Part shown: positions 36,076 to 45,121 of the stretch, one piece after another | Position numbering within the stretch: the first letter of the stretch is position 1 | Layout: every line of letters starts with the position of its first letter | From: G965267185 sp965267185 | GTDB taxonomy: Bacteria; Pseudomonadota; Alphaproteobacteria; UBA6615 | DNA: 64,000 bases | NCBI GenBank assembly: GCA_965267185.1 | Contig: OZ253937.1 | Span: forward strand, 3,472,001-3,536,000 | Direction of reading: 5' to 3' | Translations under genes and position numbers: made by a program | The notes under the pieces: model-generated | What the model was told of the DNA's origin: nothing | The model's input: the letters and a program-made list of their open reading frames with translations, nothing else | Databases searched by the model: none

Positions 36076-36615
36076 GTGTCCCACTTGAATATCCCGGTTA
36101 TCGGCCACATCGATAGATGGTCCGACCGATTAAGCAGGTGGCTGATGGTTATCGCCGCTATGTGGGCTTTCCTCCTCGCGTTCTACATCCTGGTTGACGT
36201 GATCGGCCGATTTTTCGGTTTTCCGCTTCGCGGTACCCACGAAGTTGTGAAGAATTCGATCGTCATGATCGCGTTCATGCAGGCGGCCTATTGCGTGCTG
36301 TCGCGGTCGATGCTGCGCGCCGATTTTCTTCTGCATTTGATCGGCGGAATGCCCGAGCGGATTATCAACAGCGCAGGCTACATTCTGGGCGCCGTATTCT
36401 TTGCGGCGCTGTTTTGGGGAACCAAGGACCCGGCCGTCCATGCCATCGTTACCGGTGAGTTCGAAGGCGAAGGCGCGTTGCGGGTGCCGACCTGGCCGGC
36501 GCGGGTTGTGGTGTTGCTGACCAGCGCGTTGTTGGTGATCAATTATACGATGCTTGCGCTCAAGGAAATTCTGCAATCGCGCGTCGAAAATTCCCAACCA
36601 GCCGCGGCTGATTAG
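36076..36615 (+). CDS. TRAP transporter small permease DctQ, GTG start
   Basis: The 179-residue protein has four membrane helices (about 22-44, 58-76, 90-115 and 135-158). 'FYILVDVIGRFFGFPLRGTHEV' is the DctQ signature, and it supplies the small integral subunit of the transporter. GTG 36076 is used, no ATG being available near the conserved start. The large permease follows after 20 bases. Confidence 0.9.
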   Translation: MSHLNIPVIGHIDRWSDRLSRWLMVIAAMWAFLLAFYILVDVIGRFFGFPLRGTHEVVKNSIVMIAFMQAAYCVLSRSMLRADFLLHLIGGMPERIINSAGYILGAVFFAALFWGTKDPAVHAIVTGEFEGEGALRVPTWPARVVVLLTSALLVINYTMLALKEILQSRVENSQPAAAD

Positions 36616-36635
36616 GCGAGCGGGGAGAGACGAAC

Positions 36636-38018
36636 ATGTTTGATGCTGGTATTGCTGCCGTCGTCCTGGTTCTGCTGCTGATCCTGGTCTTCTCGGGCAT
36701 CCACGTAGCGATTGCTCTAGGTGTCACCAGTGCGGTCGGGATTTTCCTCGTCACGGGCCGCGAATCGGTCGTTCTGGCGCTGATCCAAAACACCTTCTAT
36801 GACGCTATTCGCGATTATATTTTCGCCGTGATCCCGCTGTTCATGCTTATGGGCGAGTTCATCGGCAGATCGGGGGCGACAACCGACCTTTATATCGGCT
36901 TGCAGCGAACCTTCCGCCGCGTCCCAGGGCGTTTGGCGTTGGCGACCTTGTTTGGCAATGCGGTGTTCTCATTCGTAACCGGCGTCAGCATCGCGTCCGC
37001 GGCAACATTTACGCGGATTGCTTATCCGGAAATGAAGCGCCACGGCTACAACAAGAGCTTCGCTCTAGGATCGATCGCCGGCAGTGGTTGCCTCGGCATG
37101 TTGATCCCGCCAAGCGTGCTGATGATCGTCTGGGGCATTCTTACCGAGCAGTCGATCGGCCAGTTGTTCCTTGCCGGTGTGCTGCCCGGGTTAATCTTGG
37201 TCTCGTTTTTCGCGGTGTACATTTTGGGTGCGGCGATCCTCAAACCCGATCTGGTGGGTCATGCCGAGGCCGTGCGGCCTCAGCCTGCCGGTGCCGAAGT
37301 GACGCCCGATAGCACCTTGGTCGTGAGCGACGATGACGATGTGGACGCCACCTCGATGTGGATTAGCGGTCTCGGCTTGCTGGGGCTGATCGTCACCGTT
37401 CTCGGCGGTATCTGGGCCGGCTGGTTTACGCCGACCGAAGCGGCCGGGATCGGCGCGCTGATCGCGTTGACGCTCGGAATCGTTAAAGGAATGCGCTGGC
37501 CCGACATCTACGAAGGCATCCTCGCGGTGGGCCGCACAGCTGCGCCGCTGCTGATCCTGCTAATCGCAGCACAACTCTATTCGCGTACGCTGACGATGAC
37601 CGGCGTTGTGACGGCGATCCAAGGCTTCTTCGCCGATGCCGGTCTGGAACCTTGGCAGATCATTATGGTGATGGTGCTCGTTTGGTTCATCCTCGGCATG
37701 ATCGTCGACTCGGTTTCGATCATGCTGCTGACCGTGCCGATCTTCGCGCCGATCGCAGCGGCCATCGGCATGGACCCGCTGGCTTACGCACTGATCGGTA
37801 TCCTTGCCATCGAGGCGGGCATTTTAACGCCGCCCTTCGGCCTTTTAGTCTATACGGTGAAGGCGTCGATACCCGATCAGGGGGACGGTGATAACGTAAC
37901 GCTGATGGACATCTTCAAGGGCTCGACACCCTATTGGATCCTGCTCTTGGCGTTGATTATCCTGCTCTACAACTTCCCGGGAATCGTGACGATTCTGCCC
38001 GAGCTTGTATTTAAATAA
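36636..38018 (+). CDS. TRAP transporter large permease DctM
   Basis: The 460-residue protein has about twelve helices and the DctM pattern: 'IGRSGATTDLYIGLQRTF', 'CLGMLIPPSVLMIVWG' and 'GMIVDSVSIMLLTVPIF'. It forms the sodium-coupled transport channel with DctQ. A charged loop of about 45 residues (around 215-255, Asp-rich) is longer than usual for DctM. GGGGAGAG precedes the start, and a terminator follows the stop. Confidence 0.93.
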   Translation: MFDAGIAAVVLVLLLILVFSGIHVAIALGVTSAVGIFLVTGRESVVLALIQNTFYDAIRDYIFAVIPLFMLMGEFIGRSGATTDLYIGLQRTFRRVPGRLALATLFGNAVFSFVTGVSIASAATFTRIAYPEMKRHGYNKSFALGSIAGSGCLGMLIPPSVLMIVWGILTEQSIGQLFLAGVLPGLILVSFFAVYILGAAILKPDLVGHAEAVRPQPAGAEVTPDSTLVVSDDDDVDATSMWISGLGLLGLIVTVLGGIWAGWFTPTEAAGIGALIALTLGIVKGMRWPDIYEGILAVGRTAAPLLILLIAAQLYSRTLTMTGVVTAIQGFFADAGLEPWQIIMVMVLVWFILGMIVDSVSIMLLTVPIFAPIAAAIGMDPLAYALIGILAIEAGILTPPFGLLVYTVKASIPDQGDGDNVTLMDIFKGSTPYWILLLALIILLYNFPGIVTILPELVFK

Positions 38019-38044
38019 CGCTCGATACAGCGTTGAAAATCACA

Positions 38045-38076
38045 GGGCCGCCGGCGGCAAACCGGCGGCCCTTTTC
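38045..38076 (+). terminator. Rho-independent terminator after dctM
   Basis: Ten-base arms GGGCCGCCGG and CCGGCGGCCC with a seven-base loop are followed by TTTTC. It may also act on the convergent oxidoreductase transcript. Confidence 0.85.
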
Positions 38077-38106
38077 ATTGCGATTAGTGTCTTGAAGCGA
38101 TGGTCG

Positions 38107-38994
38107 TCAGCGTTCGAGCCGCGCCATCTCCGCCAATACCGCGCACACGGCGGCGGTGTCTTGTTTTTCCCGGCCCTGTGCCATTCCGGCGAGGTAGATA
38201 TCGGAGCAGGTCGTGAAGAGCGGCGTCGGACATTCGAGTGCCTTGGCGAATGCGCCGATGATGCTCATATCCTTTTGCCACACTTCGATTTTCATCGTGG
38301 CGGCGTCGTAGTCGTCGGCGACCATCATCGGTCCGCGAATTTCGAACATGCGTGACGTGCCGGCGCTGTCGGCGATCACATCGTAAATCGTTTGCGCGTC
38401 CAGTCCCGATTTCATTCCAAGAACCAACGCTTCGGCGGCGGCGATGTTGTGAATGGCGACGAGATGGTTGGCGACGTACTTCATCTTGCTGCCGTTGCCG
38501 AACTCGCCGACATAGTAGTGGGCGCGGGCGAATCCTTCGATGATCTCGGCGCACGTATTAGCCGCGCTCTCGTCGCCGCTGAGATAAACCGCAAGATCCT
38601 TATTAAGCGCTTGCGCGCCGGTGCCGCTGAGCGGCGCATCAAGTAGCGTCACGCCAGCGGCCGCCAGGGCCTCGTGGTTGCGCAACTTGTCCTCGATGGG
38701 CAGCGTACTGCATTCCATCACCGGAGCGGCTGTGTTTGCGGCCGCTGCGATGCCATCGTCGCCGGTCACCACTGCGTCGAGGGCGGCACTGCTCGGCAAC
38801 GACGTCAACACGACGTCAGCGTTCGACGCTACCTCGCCGGGCGACTTCGCAACATTGCCGCCCTTGCCGGCCAGCTCGTCGCAACGTTCAGCTGAAATAT
38901 CGAAGCCTGTCACCTCGTATCCGGACTTCAGAAAATTGCCGGAAATGGCGGACCCCATGATGCCCAGACCGATGACGCCGATATGCTTACTCAT
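38107..38994 (-). CDS. 3-hydroxyisobutyrate dehydrogenase-type oxidoreductase
   Basis: The 295-residue enzyme starts 'MSKHIGVIGLGIMGSAISGNF' (NAD(P)-binding), with family motif 'LLDAPLSGTGAQAL' and catalytic Lys in 'GNGSKMKYVANH'. It oxidises a beta-hydroxyacid, the carbon of which could be supplied by the adjacent TRAP importer. That link is inferred from position only. It is convergent with dctM and divergent from an MFS gene. Confidence 0.88.
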   Translation of the reverse strand: MSKHIGVIGLGIMGSAISGNFLKSGYEVTGFDISAERCDELAGKGGNVAKSPGEVASNADVVLTSLPSSAALDAVVTGDDGIAAAANTAAPVMECSTLPIEDKLRNHEALAAAGVTLLDAPLSGTGAQALNKDLAVYLSGDESAANTCAEIIEGFARAHYYVGEFGNGSKMKYVANHLVAIHNIAAAEALVLGMKSGLDAQTIYDVIADSAGTSRMFEIRGPMMVADDYDAATMKIEVWQKDMSIIGAFAKALECPTPLFTTCSDIYLAGMAQGREKQDTAAVCAVLAEMARLER

Positions 38995-39124
38995 TTGTAT
39001 CTCTCCCTTGCGGCTTGTTGGCCGGGCTTATAGCACACCGATTGCCCAAGAAAGCGCTTGGCGCGCTTTTATGGTATGTCGCGCGGTCGCTCGCGTCCTC
39101 GGCGGCCCTTCACCGGACCCTTTG

Positions 39125-40360
39125 ATGAGCTATCTGTGGTTTCTGCGGGATAACTGGCGTTTCGTCGGCTTCGGCTTCACCTTGTCGCTGGCGTCGAGCT
39201 TCGGCCAAACCTTCTATATTGCGCTCTCGGGGGCTGACATTCGCGCCGAGTTCGGCTTGAGCCATGGGGAGTTCGGGTCGTGGTTCGCCATCGCCACGAT
39301 TTGCAGTGGCGCGACGTTGATATGGCTGGGCCGGATGATCGACCGGGTCGATCTTCGCCTCTATACCGCCGCCGCGTGCTGCGGTTTGGTTGCATCGATG
39401 CTGGTGATCGCGGCGGCGCCGACAATCGCCATTTTGGCCGTCGGTTTGTTCCTCGCCCGGCTCACTGGCCAGGGCCTGATGATCCACATCTCTAACACCA
39501 GTATGGGGCGCTATTTCGACATCGACCGCGGAAAGGCGGTGAGCATCGCCGCCATGGGACTGTCGACGGGAGAGGCTATTTTGCCGGCGGTCGTCGTCGT
39601 TTCGATCTTCCAAATCGGCTGGCGAGGAACCTGGTTTGCGATCGCCGGTGTCGCCGCGGTCGCGTTGGCGCTACTGATACCTTGGCTATTGCGTGGCCAT
39701 AGCGCGCGGCACCAGGCCTACCTCGATCGGGCGGCTCGGCGAGCCGGTCGATCACAGGACTCAAGAGCGCATTGGACCCGCGGAGAGGTTTTACGCGACC
39801 CCCGGTTTTATGTTGCCGCCGCCGCGATTTTGGCGTTTTCGTTCATTGGTACCGGCCTGTTCTTTCATCAGGTGCATATCGCCAACGTGAAAGGTTGGCC
39901 ATTGGAGCTACTGGCAAGCGCATTTGGTTTCTTCGCCGCGCTCAAGGTCGTGACGGCATTGGGCGTCGGATCCCTGATCGACCGGTTCGGCAGCGTACGG
40001 ATGTTGCTCGTGATGTTGATGCCATTAGCGGCGACACTTGTCGCTGTCGCGGTTTCGAACGCCGCCATCGTGCCGTTTGTCTACCTGGGCCTGTTGGGGA
40101 TTAGCGTCGGCGTTCTTATGCCGGTCATGGGCTCGTTGTGGCCTGAGCTCTATGGCGTTGTTCACCTCGGATCGATTCGCGCCATGATGGCTGCATTGAC
40201 TGCATTGTCGTCAGCCATGTCCCCGGCGATTTTCGGTGTGGCCCTCGACGCCGGCGTTTCGATCGAGACCATATCGCTGTTTTGTCTGGCCTATGTTATC
40301 GCGTGTGGAGCCGTTGTGGCGTGGACATTTCGCGGCTACTCCCACGGCACCGACAATTAA
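39125..40360 (+). CDS. Major facilitator superfamily transporter
   Basis: The 411-residue protein has twelve predicted membrane helices in two halves with a central loop (about 195-220). The A-loop is visible as 'WLGRMIDRVDLRLY' between helices 2 and 3 and again in 'LGVGSLIDRFGSVRML'. The substrate is not deducible. ATG 39125 begins the homologous part. An in-frame ATG at 39071 would add 18 residues, and the frame is open further upstream over the divergent gene. No operon partner. Confidence 0.86.
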   Translation: MSYLWFLRDNWRFVGFGFTLSLASSFGQTFYIALSGADIRAEFGLSHGEFGSWFAIATICSGATLIWLGRMIDRVDLRLYTAAACCGLVASMLVIAAAPTIAILAVGLFLARLTGQGLMIHISNTSMGRYFDIDRGKAVSIAAMGLSTGEAILPAVVVVSIFQIGWRGTWFAIAGVAAVALALLIPWLLRGHSARHQAYLDRAARRAGRSQDSRAHWTRGEVLRDPRFYVAAAAILAFSFIGTGLFFHQVHIANVKGWPLELLASAFGFFAALKVVTALGVGSLIDRFGSVRMLLVMLMPLAATLVAVAVSNAAIVPFVYLGLLGISVGVLMPVMGSLWPELYGVVHLGSIRAMMAALTALSSAMSPAIFGVALDAGVSIETISLFCLAYVIACGAVVAWTFRGYSHGTDN

Positions 40361-40530
40361 TCACAATCTACTAATATACTATTTTGCGGTATCGATGCAT
40401 TCCCAGTAATCGCCTAGTATTGCTCGGACGAGTAGTAACCCCTTAACCATTTTTCAAGGTCACAGAGCCTACGATAGCGCCAGAGTATTTTCGCCGCCCC
40501 GGGAAGACCGGCGCATATCGAGAGGCTCAC

Positions 40531-41400
40531 ATGTCGTTAAATACCCTGGTTGCCGCGTTGATGGGATTCGGGCTGTTTATCGCCGCGATCGCGCTGAGTA
40601 CCGACAACTTCTTGGTGTTTCTAAGCGGTGCCGGCTTCATCTTGGTGGTTGGCGGCACGCTGGCGGCGACCTTCATTAGCTACGAATTCCGCTATGTCTT
40701 AAGCGCGCTTGGGGCGATTGCCGGCACCTTCGCGATCGACCGCATGGGTCGTACACGGCTCAATGCCGAAGTCGGCCGCGTGATCCGTTGGGCCTATCTG
40801 GTGCAACGCGAGGGGATCGTAAGCCTCGATGCGGAGGTCAAAAAGACTCCCGGCTGGGATGGAGGGTTTCTCCGCTTCGGCGTCGAGCTTATTACCACTG
40901 AGTATAGCGGCGACGAGGTCAAGGAGATCTTGGCCAACGTTATCGAGTCGACGTTCGATCGCAACATGGTCAGCGCTTCGATATTGCGCAGCATGGCCGC
41001 CGCTGCCCCGGCTTTCGGGATGGTCGGTACGTTGATCGGCCTTATCATCATGCTCGATAAAATGGGAGGTGATCCCAGCGCCCTCGGTGTCGGCCTTGCG
41101 GTCGCGTTGGTCACCACTCTTTACGGAGTCATGCTGGCACGTCTCGTTTTCGCGCCCGCGGCGAGCAAGGTGCAGCAGCGTGAAGAGATATTCCGCTTCC
41201 GCAACTACATGATTGCCGAAGGCTTAGCCATGTTGGCCGATGAGGCGAGCCCGCGCCGTATTCAAGACCATATGAACGGCTATCTCGATCCCACCATACG
41301 CTACGACATCGACCGCCAGCTGAAATCCAAAGAGGCCAAGGACCAAGCGAAGGCAAAATCGAGGCCCACTAAGAATAAGCCGGCTCCGGCCCGCGCTTAA
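40531..41400 (+). CDS. MotA-like proton channel subunit
   Basis: The 289-residue protein has four membrane helices, two near the N-terminus (about 5-28 and 33-52) and two in the C-terminal third (about 165-185 and 195-220). 'AAAPAFGMVGTLIGLIIML' and 'VGLAVALVTTLYGVMLA' are the MotA/TolQ/ExbB signatures. The long cytoplasmic segment (about 70-155) is that of MotA. With the MotB-like protein 20 bases on, it would form a stator unit. No flagellar genes are nearby, so this may be a separate stator or a non-flagellar device. Confidence 0.9.
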   Translation: MSLNTLVAALMGFGLFIAAIALSTDNFLVFLSGAGFILVVGGTLAATFISYEFRYVLSALGAIAGTFAIDRMGRTRLNAEVGRVIRWAYLVQREGIVSLDAEVKKTPGWDGGFLRFGVELITTEYSGDEVKEILANVIESTFDRNMVSASILRSMAAAAPAFGMVGTLIGLIIMLDKMGGDPSALGVGLAVALVTTLYGVMLARLVFAPAASKVQQREEIFRFRNYMIAEGLAMLADEASPRRIQDHMNGYLDPTIRYDIDRQLKSKEAKDQAKAKSRPTKNKPAPARA

Positions 41401-41420
41401 GCCTCTTTGGCGATTCTTCG

Positions 41421-42083
41421 ATGAAAACGTTCTACCAACGCCGGCCGGTCGAGGAAGACAGCGGGCACGAATGGCTCGTTACATTTGCCGATGCTGTGAC
41501 ATTGTTGCTGGCGTTTTTCATTATGCTGGTGAGTTTTTCCAAAGTCGATTTGGTCACATTTGAACAGGTGTCGGCGGGGATCGCTCAAGATTTGGGGCAA
41601 CGCACCGTCGCCCGCCCGGCGGCACAGCTACGCGCGCAACTCGAAGCGATGGTTGATTCGCTCGGGGTCGCCGACGCGGTCCGTGTCGATACGTTCGACC
41701 GCGGTATCACGCTCGAACTCGCGGCGAGCACTTTTTTCCGCACCAGCTCGGCTGAAATACGCCCGGAGTCGCGAACCATTTTGGTAAGCATATCGGAGGC
41801 TCTTGTCGCGCCGCGGTACAGCAAGTTCAAGATTTCGGTGGAGGGTCACACCGACGATACACCGCCGACGATCGCCCGTTACCCCACCAATTGGGAGCTT
41901 TCCGGCGCGCGCGCGGCCAATATCGTCCGATTGTTTGCCGATAACGAGCTGCCGACCCGGCGGCTGCGTGCGGTCGCGTTTGCCGATACGGTGCCCAAAC
42001 TGCCCAACCGAGACGGCGTCGGCAACGCGCTGACCGAGAATCAAGCCAAGAACCGCCGCATCGTCATCCGGATTCATCGCTAG
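41421..42083 (+). CDS. MotB-like OmpA-domain protein
   Basis: The 220-residue protein has a short cytoplasmic N-terminus, one membrane helix (about 20-40) with the expected proton-carrying Asp24 in 'FADAVTLLLAFFIMLVSF', and a C-terminal OmpA-like peptidoglycan-binding domain. 'ISVEGHTDDTPP' and 'NWELSGARAANIVR' are the binding-site segments. It is shorter than E. coli MotB (308), with a brief linker. It forms a pair with the upstream MotA-like gene. Confidence 0.9.
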   Translation: MKTFYQRRPVEEDSGHEWLVTFADAVTLLLAFFIMLVSFSKVDLVTFEQVSAGIAQDLGQRTVARPAAQLRAQLEAMVDSLGVADAVRVDTFDRGITLELAASTFFRTSSAEIRPESRTILVSISEALVAPRYSKFKISVEGHTDDTPPTIARYPTNWELSGARAANIVRLFADNELPTRRLRAVAFADTVPKLPNRDGVGNALTENQAKNRRIVIRIHR

Positions 42084-42091
42084 CCGGTGAT

Positions 42092-42112
42092 ACCAATGCT
42101 AGCATTGGTTTC
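42092..42112 (+). repeat. 18-base palindrome after the MotAB pair
   Basis: ACCAATGCTAGCATTGGT (42092-42109) is a perfect palindrome eight bases past the MotB-like stop and is followed by TTCC. It could form a seven-base stem with a CTAG loop, a weak terminator, or be an operator for the following hydrolase gene 125 bases on. Confidence 0.5.
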
Positions 42113-42233
42113 CGCGTCGCTAGCGCCAGCGCAACTCTAGAAACTCCTTCGGCCCGGATACCCGGCTTGCTATGCTCGTGGGCATAACAAAGGCGTTCGT
42201 GCGAGCCTGATAAATAGAACCGGGGAAGAGATC

Positions 42234-44024
42234 ATGGACGATGTTCGGACAAACAACGATCCGATGGCCCGTTCGGAAGTGCGCGACGGGATGCGCATCG
42301 ACTGGGACGTGCCGATTGCAATGGATGACGGCGTTGTGTTGCGCGCCAATGTGTACCGGCCCGACGACGACGGCGCCTACCCGGCGATCATGAATTACGG
42401 TCCTTACTCGAAAGACCTGGCATGGCAGGAAGGCTACGCGTCGGCCTGGCAACTGTTTTCGAAAGAGCATCCCGAGGCGATCGCGGGCTCGACCAACATC
42501 CATCAAGTTTGGGAGGCCGCGGACCCGGAGAAATGGGTGCCCGATGGTTATGCGTGCGTGCGCGTCGATTCTCGCGGTGCCGGCCGTTCACCCGGTGTAA
42601 TCGACTGTTTTTCGCCCCGCGAAGCCCAGGACTATGCCGCGTGTATTGACTGGGCAGGCACTCAAAACTGGTCGAACGGTAAGGTCGGCCTATCGGGAAT
42701 TTCCTACTACGCCATCAACCAGTGGCACGTCGCCGGCCTGCAGCCGAAGCACCTCGCGGCCATGTGCGTGTGGGAGGGGGCCGCCGATTTCTACCGGGAT
42801 ATGGGCTACCATGGTGGCATCCTCACGCCGTGGCTGGGGATTTGGTACACCAACCAGGTCAAGTCGGTGCAGCACGGGGTCGGGGCAAACGGCGCCCGCA
42901 GCCGTGTTCACGGCGAATTCGTTGCCGGACCCGTTACGCTGCCGGAAGAAGAGCTACAGAAAAACCGGACCGATTTCGGCGGTGAAATTGCCAAGCATCC
43001 GCTCGACGATGACTTCCATCGGGCGCGGTCGGCCGATTGGTCGAAGGTTAAGGTGCCGTTTTTGTCGGCAGCGAGTTGGGGCGGCCAAGGCTTACACCCG
43101 CGTGGCAATTATATGGGCTTCGAGCACGCGGCCTCGAAGCATAAGTGGTTGGAATGCCATGGGCTCGAACATTGGACCGAGTACTACACGCCCTACGGTG
43201 TCGAGTTGCAAAAGCAGTTCTTCGGCCACTTTTTGAAGGGTGAGAAGAACGGTTGGAACAAGCGGCCGCCGGTCTTGCTGAAAGTGCGCCATGTCGGCGA
43301 AAAGTTCGTCGAGCGGGCGGAAAAAGAATGGCCCCTCAAGCGTACCAAATGGACCAAGGCTTACCTCGATCCCAAGCATATGAGCTTGGCCGTCAAATCG
43401 CCGGAAAAAGCGGCGAAGCTGAGCTATGCGGGCATGGGCGATGGCGTGACGTTTTTTCTGCCGCCGTCGGATAAGGATGTCGAGATTACCGGGCCGCTGG
43501 CGGCCAAGCTATTCGTTTCGTCGGAAACAGCGGACGCCGATCTATTCCTCGTCGTACGTTTGTTCACACCCGACATGAAGGAGGTGACCTTCAAAGGCAC
43601 GCTCGATCCGCATACTCCAATTGCGCAAGGGTGGTTGCGGGCTTCGCATCGTAAGCTCGACCGGAAAAAGTCCAAGCGCTGGCAACCCTGGCATACACAC
43701 GATGAAAAACAGCCGCTCAAGCCGGGTAAGATCTACGAACTCGATATCGAGATTTGGCCGACCTGTATCGTCATCCCCGCAGGGTACCGGCTGGCGCTGT
43801 CGGTGCGCGGCAAAGACTATGTCTACTCGAACGCCACCGATGCGATCGTGTTGCCGGGCTATCCGCCCTTTAACGGCTGCGGCGTCTTCATCCATACCGA
43901 CCCTCAGGACCGGCCGGAATCGGTTTTCGGCAAGCAGGTTACGTTGCACACGGGTCCGAAGCACAAATCGCATTTGCTGTTGCCGGTGATTCCGGCGAAG
44001 GGGAAGGCGAAGAAGAAGAAATAG
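42234..44024 (+). CDS. CocE/NonD family hydrolase (X-Pro dipeptidyl-peptidase-like)
   Basis: The 596-residue serine hydrolase comprises an alpha/beta hydrolase domain (about 15-350), split by a cap, and a C-terminal jelly-roll PepX domain (about 375-585). The nucleophile elbow is 'VGLSGISYYAINQW', the GxSYxx form of cocaine-esterase relatives, and 'CVRVDSRGAGRSPG' is the typical preceding strand. Substrates are esters or amides of unknown identity. The C-terminus ends in a run of Lys residues. No partner gene is apparent, though a LysR regulator follows after 51 bases. Confidence 0.9.
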   Translation: MDDVRTNNDPMARSEVRDGMRIDWDVPIAMDDGVVLRANVYRPDDDGAYPAIMNYGPYSKDLAWQEGYASAWQLFSKEHPEAIAGSTNIHQVWEAADPEKWVPDGYACVRVDSRGAGRSPGVIDCFSPREAQDYAACIDWAGTQNWSNGKVGLSGISYYAINQWHVAGLQPKHLAAMCVWEGAADFYRDMGYHGGILTPWLGIWYTNQVKSVQHGVGANGARSRVHGEFVAGPVTLPEEELQKNRTDFGGEIAKHPLDDDFHRARSADWSKVKVPFLSAASWGGQGLHPRGNYMGFEHAASKHKWLECHGLEHWTEYYTPYGVELQKQFFGHFLKGEKNGWNKRPPVLLKVRHVGEKFVERAEKEWPLKRTKWTKAYLDPKHMSLAVKSPEKAAKLSYAGMGDGVTFFLPPSDKDVEITGPLAAKLFVSSETADADLFLVVRLFTPDMKEVTFKGTLDPHTPIAQGWLRASHRKLDRKKSKRWQPWHTHDEKQPLKPGKIYELDIEIWPTCIVIPAGYRLALSVRGKDYVYSNATDAIVLPGYPPFNGCGVFIHTDPQDRPESVFGKQVTLHTGPKHKSHLLLPVIPAKGKAKKKK

Positions 44025-44040
44025 GTTCGCCTCGCGAGCC

Positions 44041-44055
44041 TTGAATTCTGTTCAA
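44041..44055. promoter_or_regulatory. LysR-type site, TTGAA-N5-TTCAA
   Basis: TTGAA and TTCAA arms with a five-base spacer lie 20 bases before the lysR start. The same architecture recurs at 45009-45023 before the neighbouring oxidoreductase, so autoregulation is likely. Confidence 0.6.
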
Positions 44056-44075
44056 TTTCTGCACACGTTTGGGCT

Positions 44076-44999
44076 ATGCCGACACCCAAGATGATGTTGC
44101 CGCCCTTCGCCGCTTTGCGGGCGTTTCATGCCGCGGCAACGCACGACCGGTATCGCGATGCGGCGGAAAGCCTAGGCCTCACCGAGTCCGCGATAAGCCA
44201 TCAAGTGCGGCGGCTTGAAGAGTTTCTGCGCACGCCGCTGATCGATCGTTCGGGCAAGCGGCCCAAATTGACCGATACGGGACGCCGTTATTTGGAGCAG
44301 ATCGAGCCGGCGATGCGGCAGATCCATATAGCTACCGAAGCTCTGTTGCCGGCGACCGGCCGTCGCACGGTGCGCATCACACTGCCGCCGTCGCTGGCCA
44401 CCATGTGGCTTATTCCAATGCTCGGCGCGTTCGAGCGAGAGTTTCCCGAGATCGATCTACAGTTGATTGCAACCACGCGCGTGGTTGATTTAGCCCGCGA
44501 CCAAGTCGATCTGGCGATCCGCCACGGGAAGGGCGAATGGCCCGATGTCGATGCGGTTTTCCTGCTCGAAGAATCGGCGATGCCGGTATGTGCGCCGAGT
44601 TATGTCGAGCGTTTGCCGGCGGAACTGTCGGTTGAGATGCTCCAAGATCTGCGGATTATTGTCAGCGCCAACTTCCCCGATGAATGGGAGGAATGGGCGC
44701 GCGCGCATGGCGTCGATCCGCCTGCCCCGGGCGACTTAGTCACATTGGACGCGATGGAGCAGGCACTGCAAGTCGCTGAGTCGGGGCATGGCCTTGCCAT
44801 GGGGCGGCGGCCGGTGGTGGACGGGTGGCTGGAAAGCGGACGTCTCGTCGCTCCGTTCGGCAGCGGTGACCCAACGGGCGCCGCTTACTATCTATGCCTG
44901 CCGTCCGGGGTCAGCCCAACCGCCGCCGGCCGTCACTTGGAGCGCTGGCTTGCCGAAGCGGCGGCCGAATGGCGCGGCAAGCACGTCACCGGAGTGTAG
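44076..44999 (+). CDS. LysR-family transcriptional regulator (GcvA-like)
   Basis: The 307-residue regulator has an N-terminal winged helix ('AAESLGLTESAISHQVRRLEEFL') and a periplasmic-binding-protein-type effector domain (about 95-300). The overall pattern 'LPPFAALRAFHAAATHDRYRDAA' is that of the GcvA/AmpR-like branch. It lies directly upstream of a CmcJ-type oxidoreductase on the same strand, and matching palindromes stand before both genes, so that oxidoreductase is the most likely target. Confidence 0.92.
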   Translation: MPTPKMMLPPFAALRAFHAAATHDRYRDAAESLGLTESAISHQVRRLEEFLRTPLIDRSGKRPKLTDTGRRYLEQIEPAMRQIHIATEALLPATGRRTVRITLPPSLATMWLIPMLGAFEREFPEIDLQLIATTRVVDLARDQVDLAIRHGKGEWPDVDAVFLLEESAMPVCAPSYVERLPAELSVEMLQDLRIIVSANFPDEWEEWARAHGVDPPAPGDLVTLDAMEQALQVAESGHGLAMGRRPVVDGWLESGRLVAPFGSGDPTGAAYYLCLPSGVSPTAAGRHLERWLAEAAAEWRGKHVTGV

Positions 45000-45005
45000 G
45001 TATCT

Positions 45006-45026
45006 AACTTGAATTTCATTCAAGTT
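45006..45026. promoter_or_regulatory. LysR-type operator before the CmcJ-like gene
   Basis: A perfect inverted repeat with nine-base arms AACTTGAAT and ATTCAAGTT around TTC contains the same TTGAA-N5-TTCAA core found at 44041-44055. It is 96 bases before the oxidoreductase start, a usual place for LysR activation. Confidence 0.7.
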
Positions 45027-45121
45027 GCCCTGAAGCGAACTACATGGATTTAGCCCCCTTCCTTGCCCAAGTAACGGGCCAACGCCGCAAGGCGGTCAGG
45101 TAACACATAAGGAAGGATGTC

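Noticed and set aside
38621..39124. Long N-terminal extension of the MFS transporter
   Set aside because: The extension is antisense to the 3-hydroxyisobutyrate dehydrogenase-type gene and has no transporter homology, so the start is placed at 39125.
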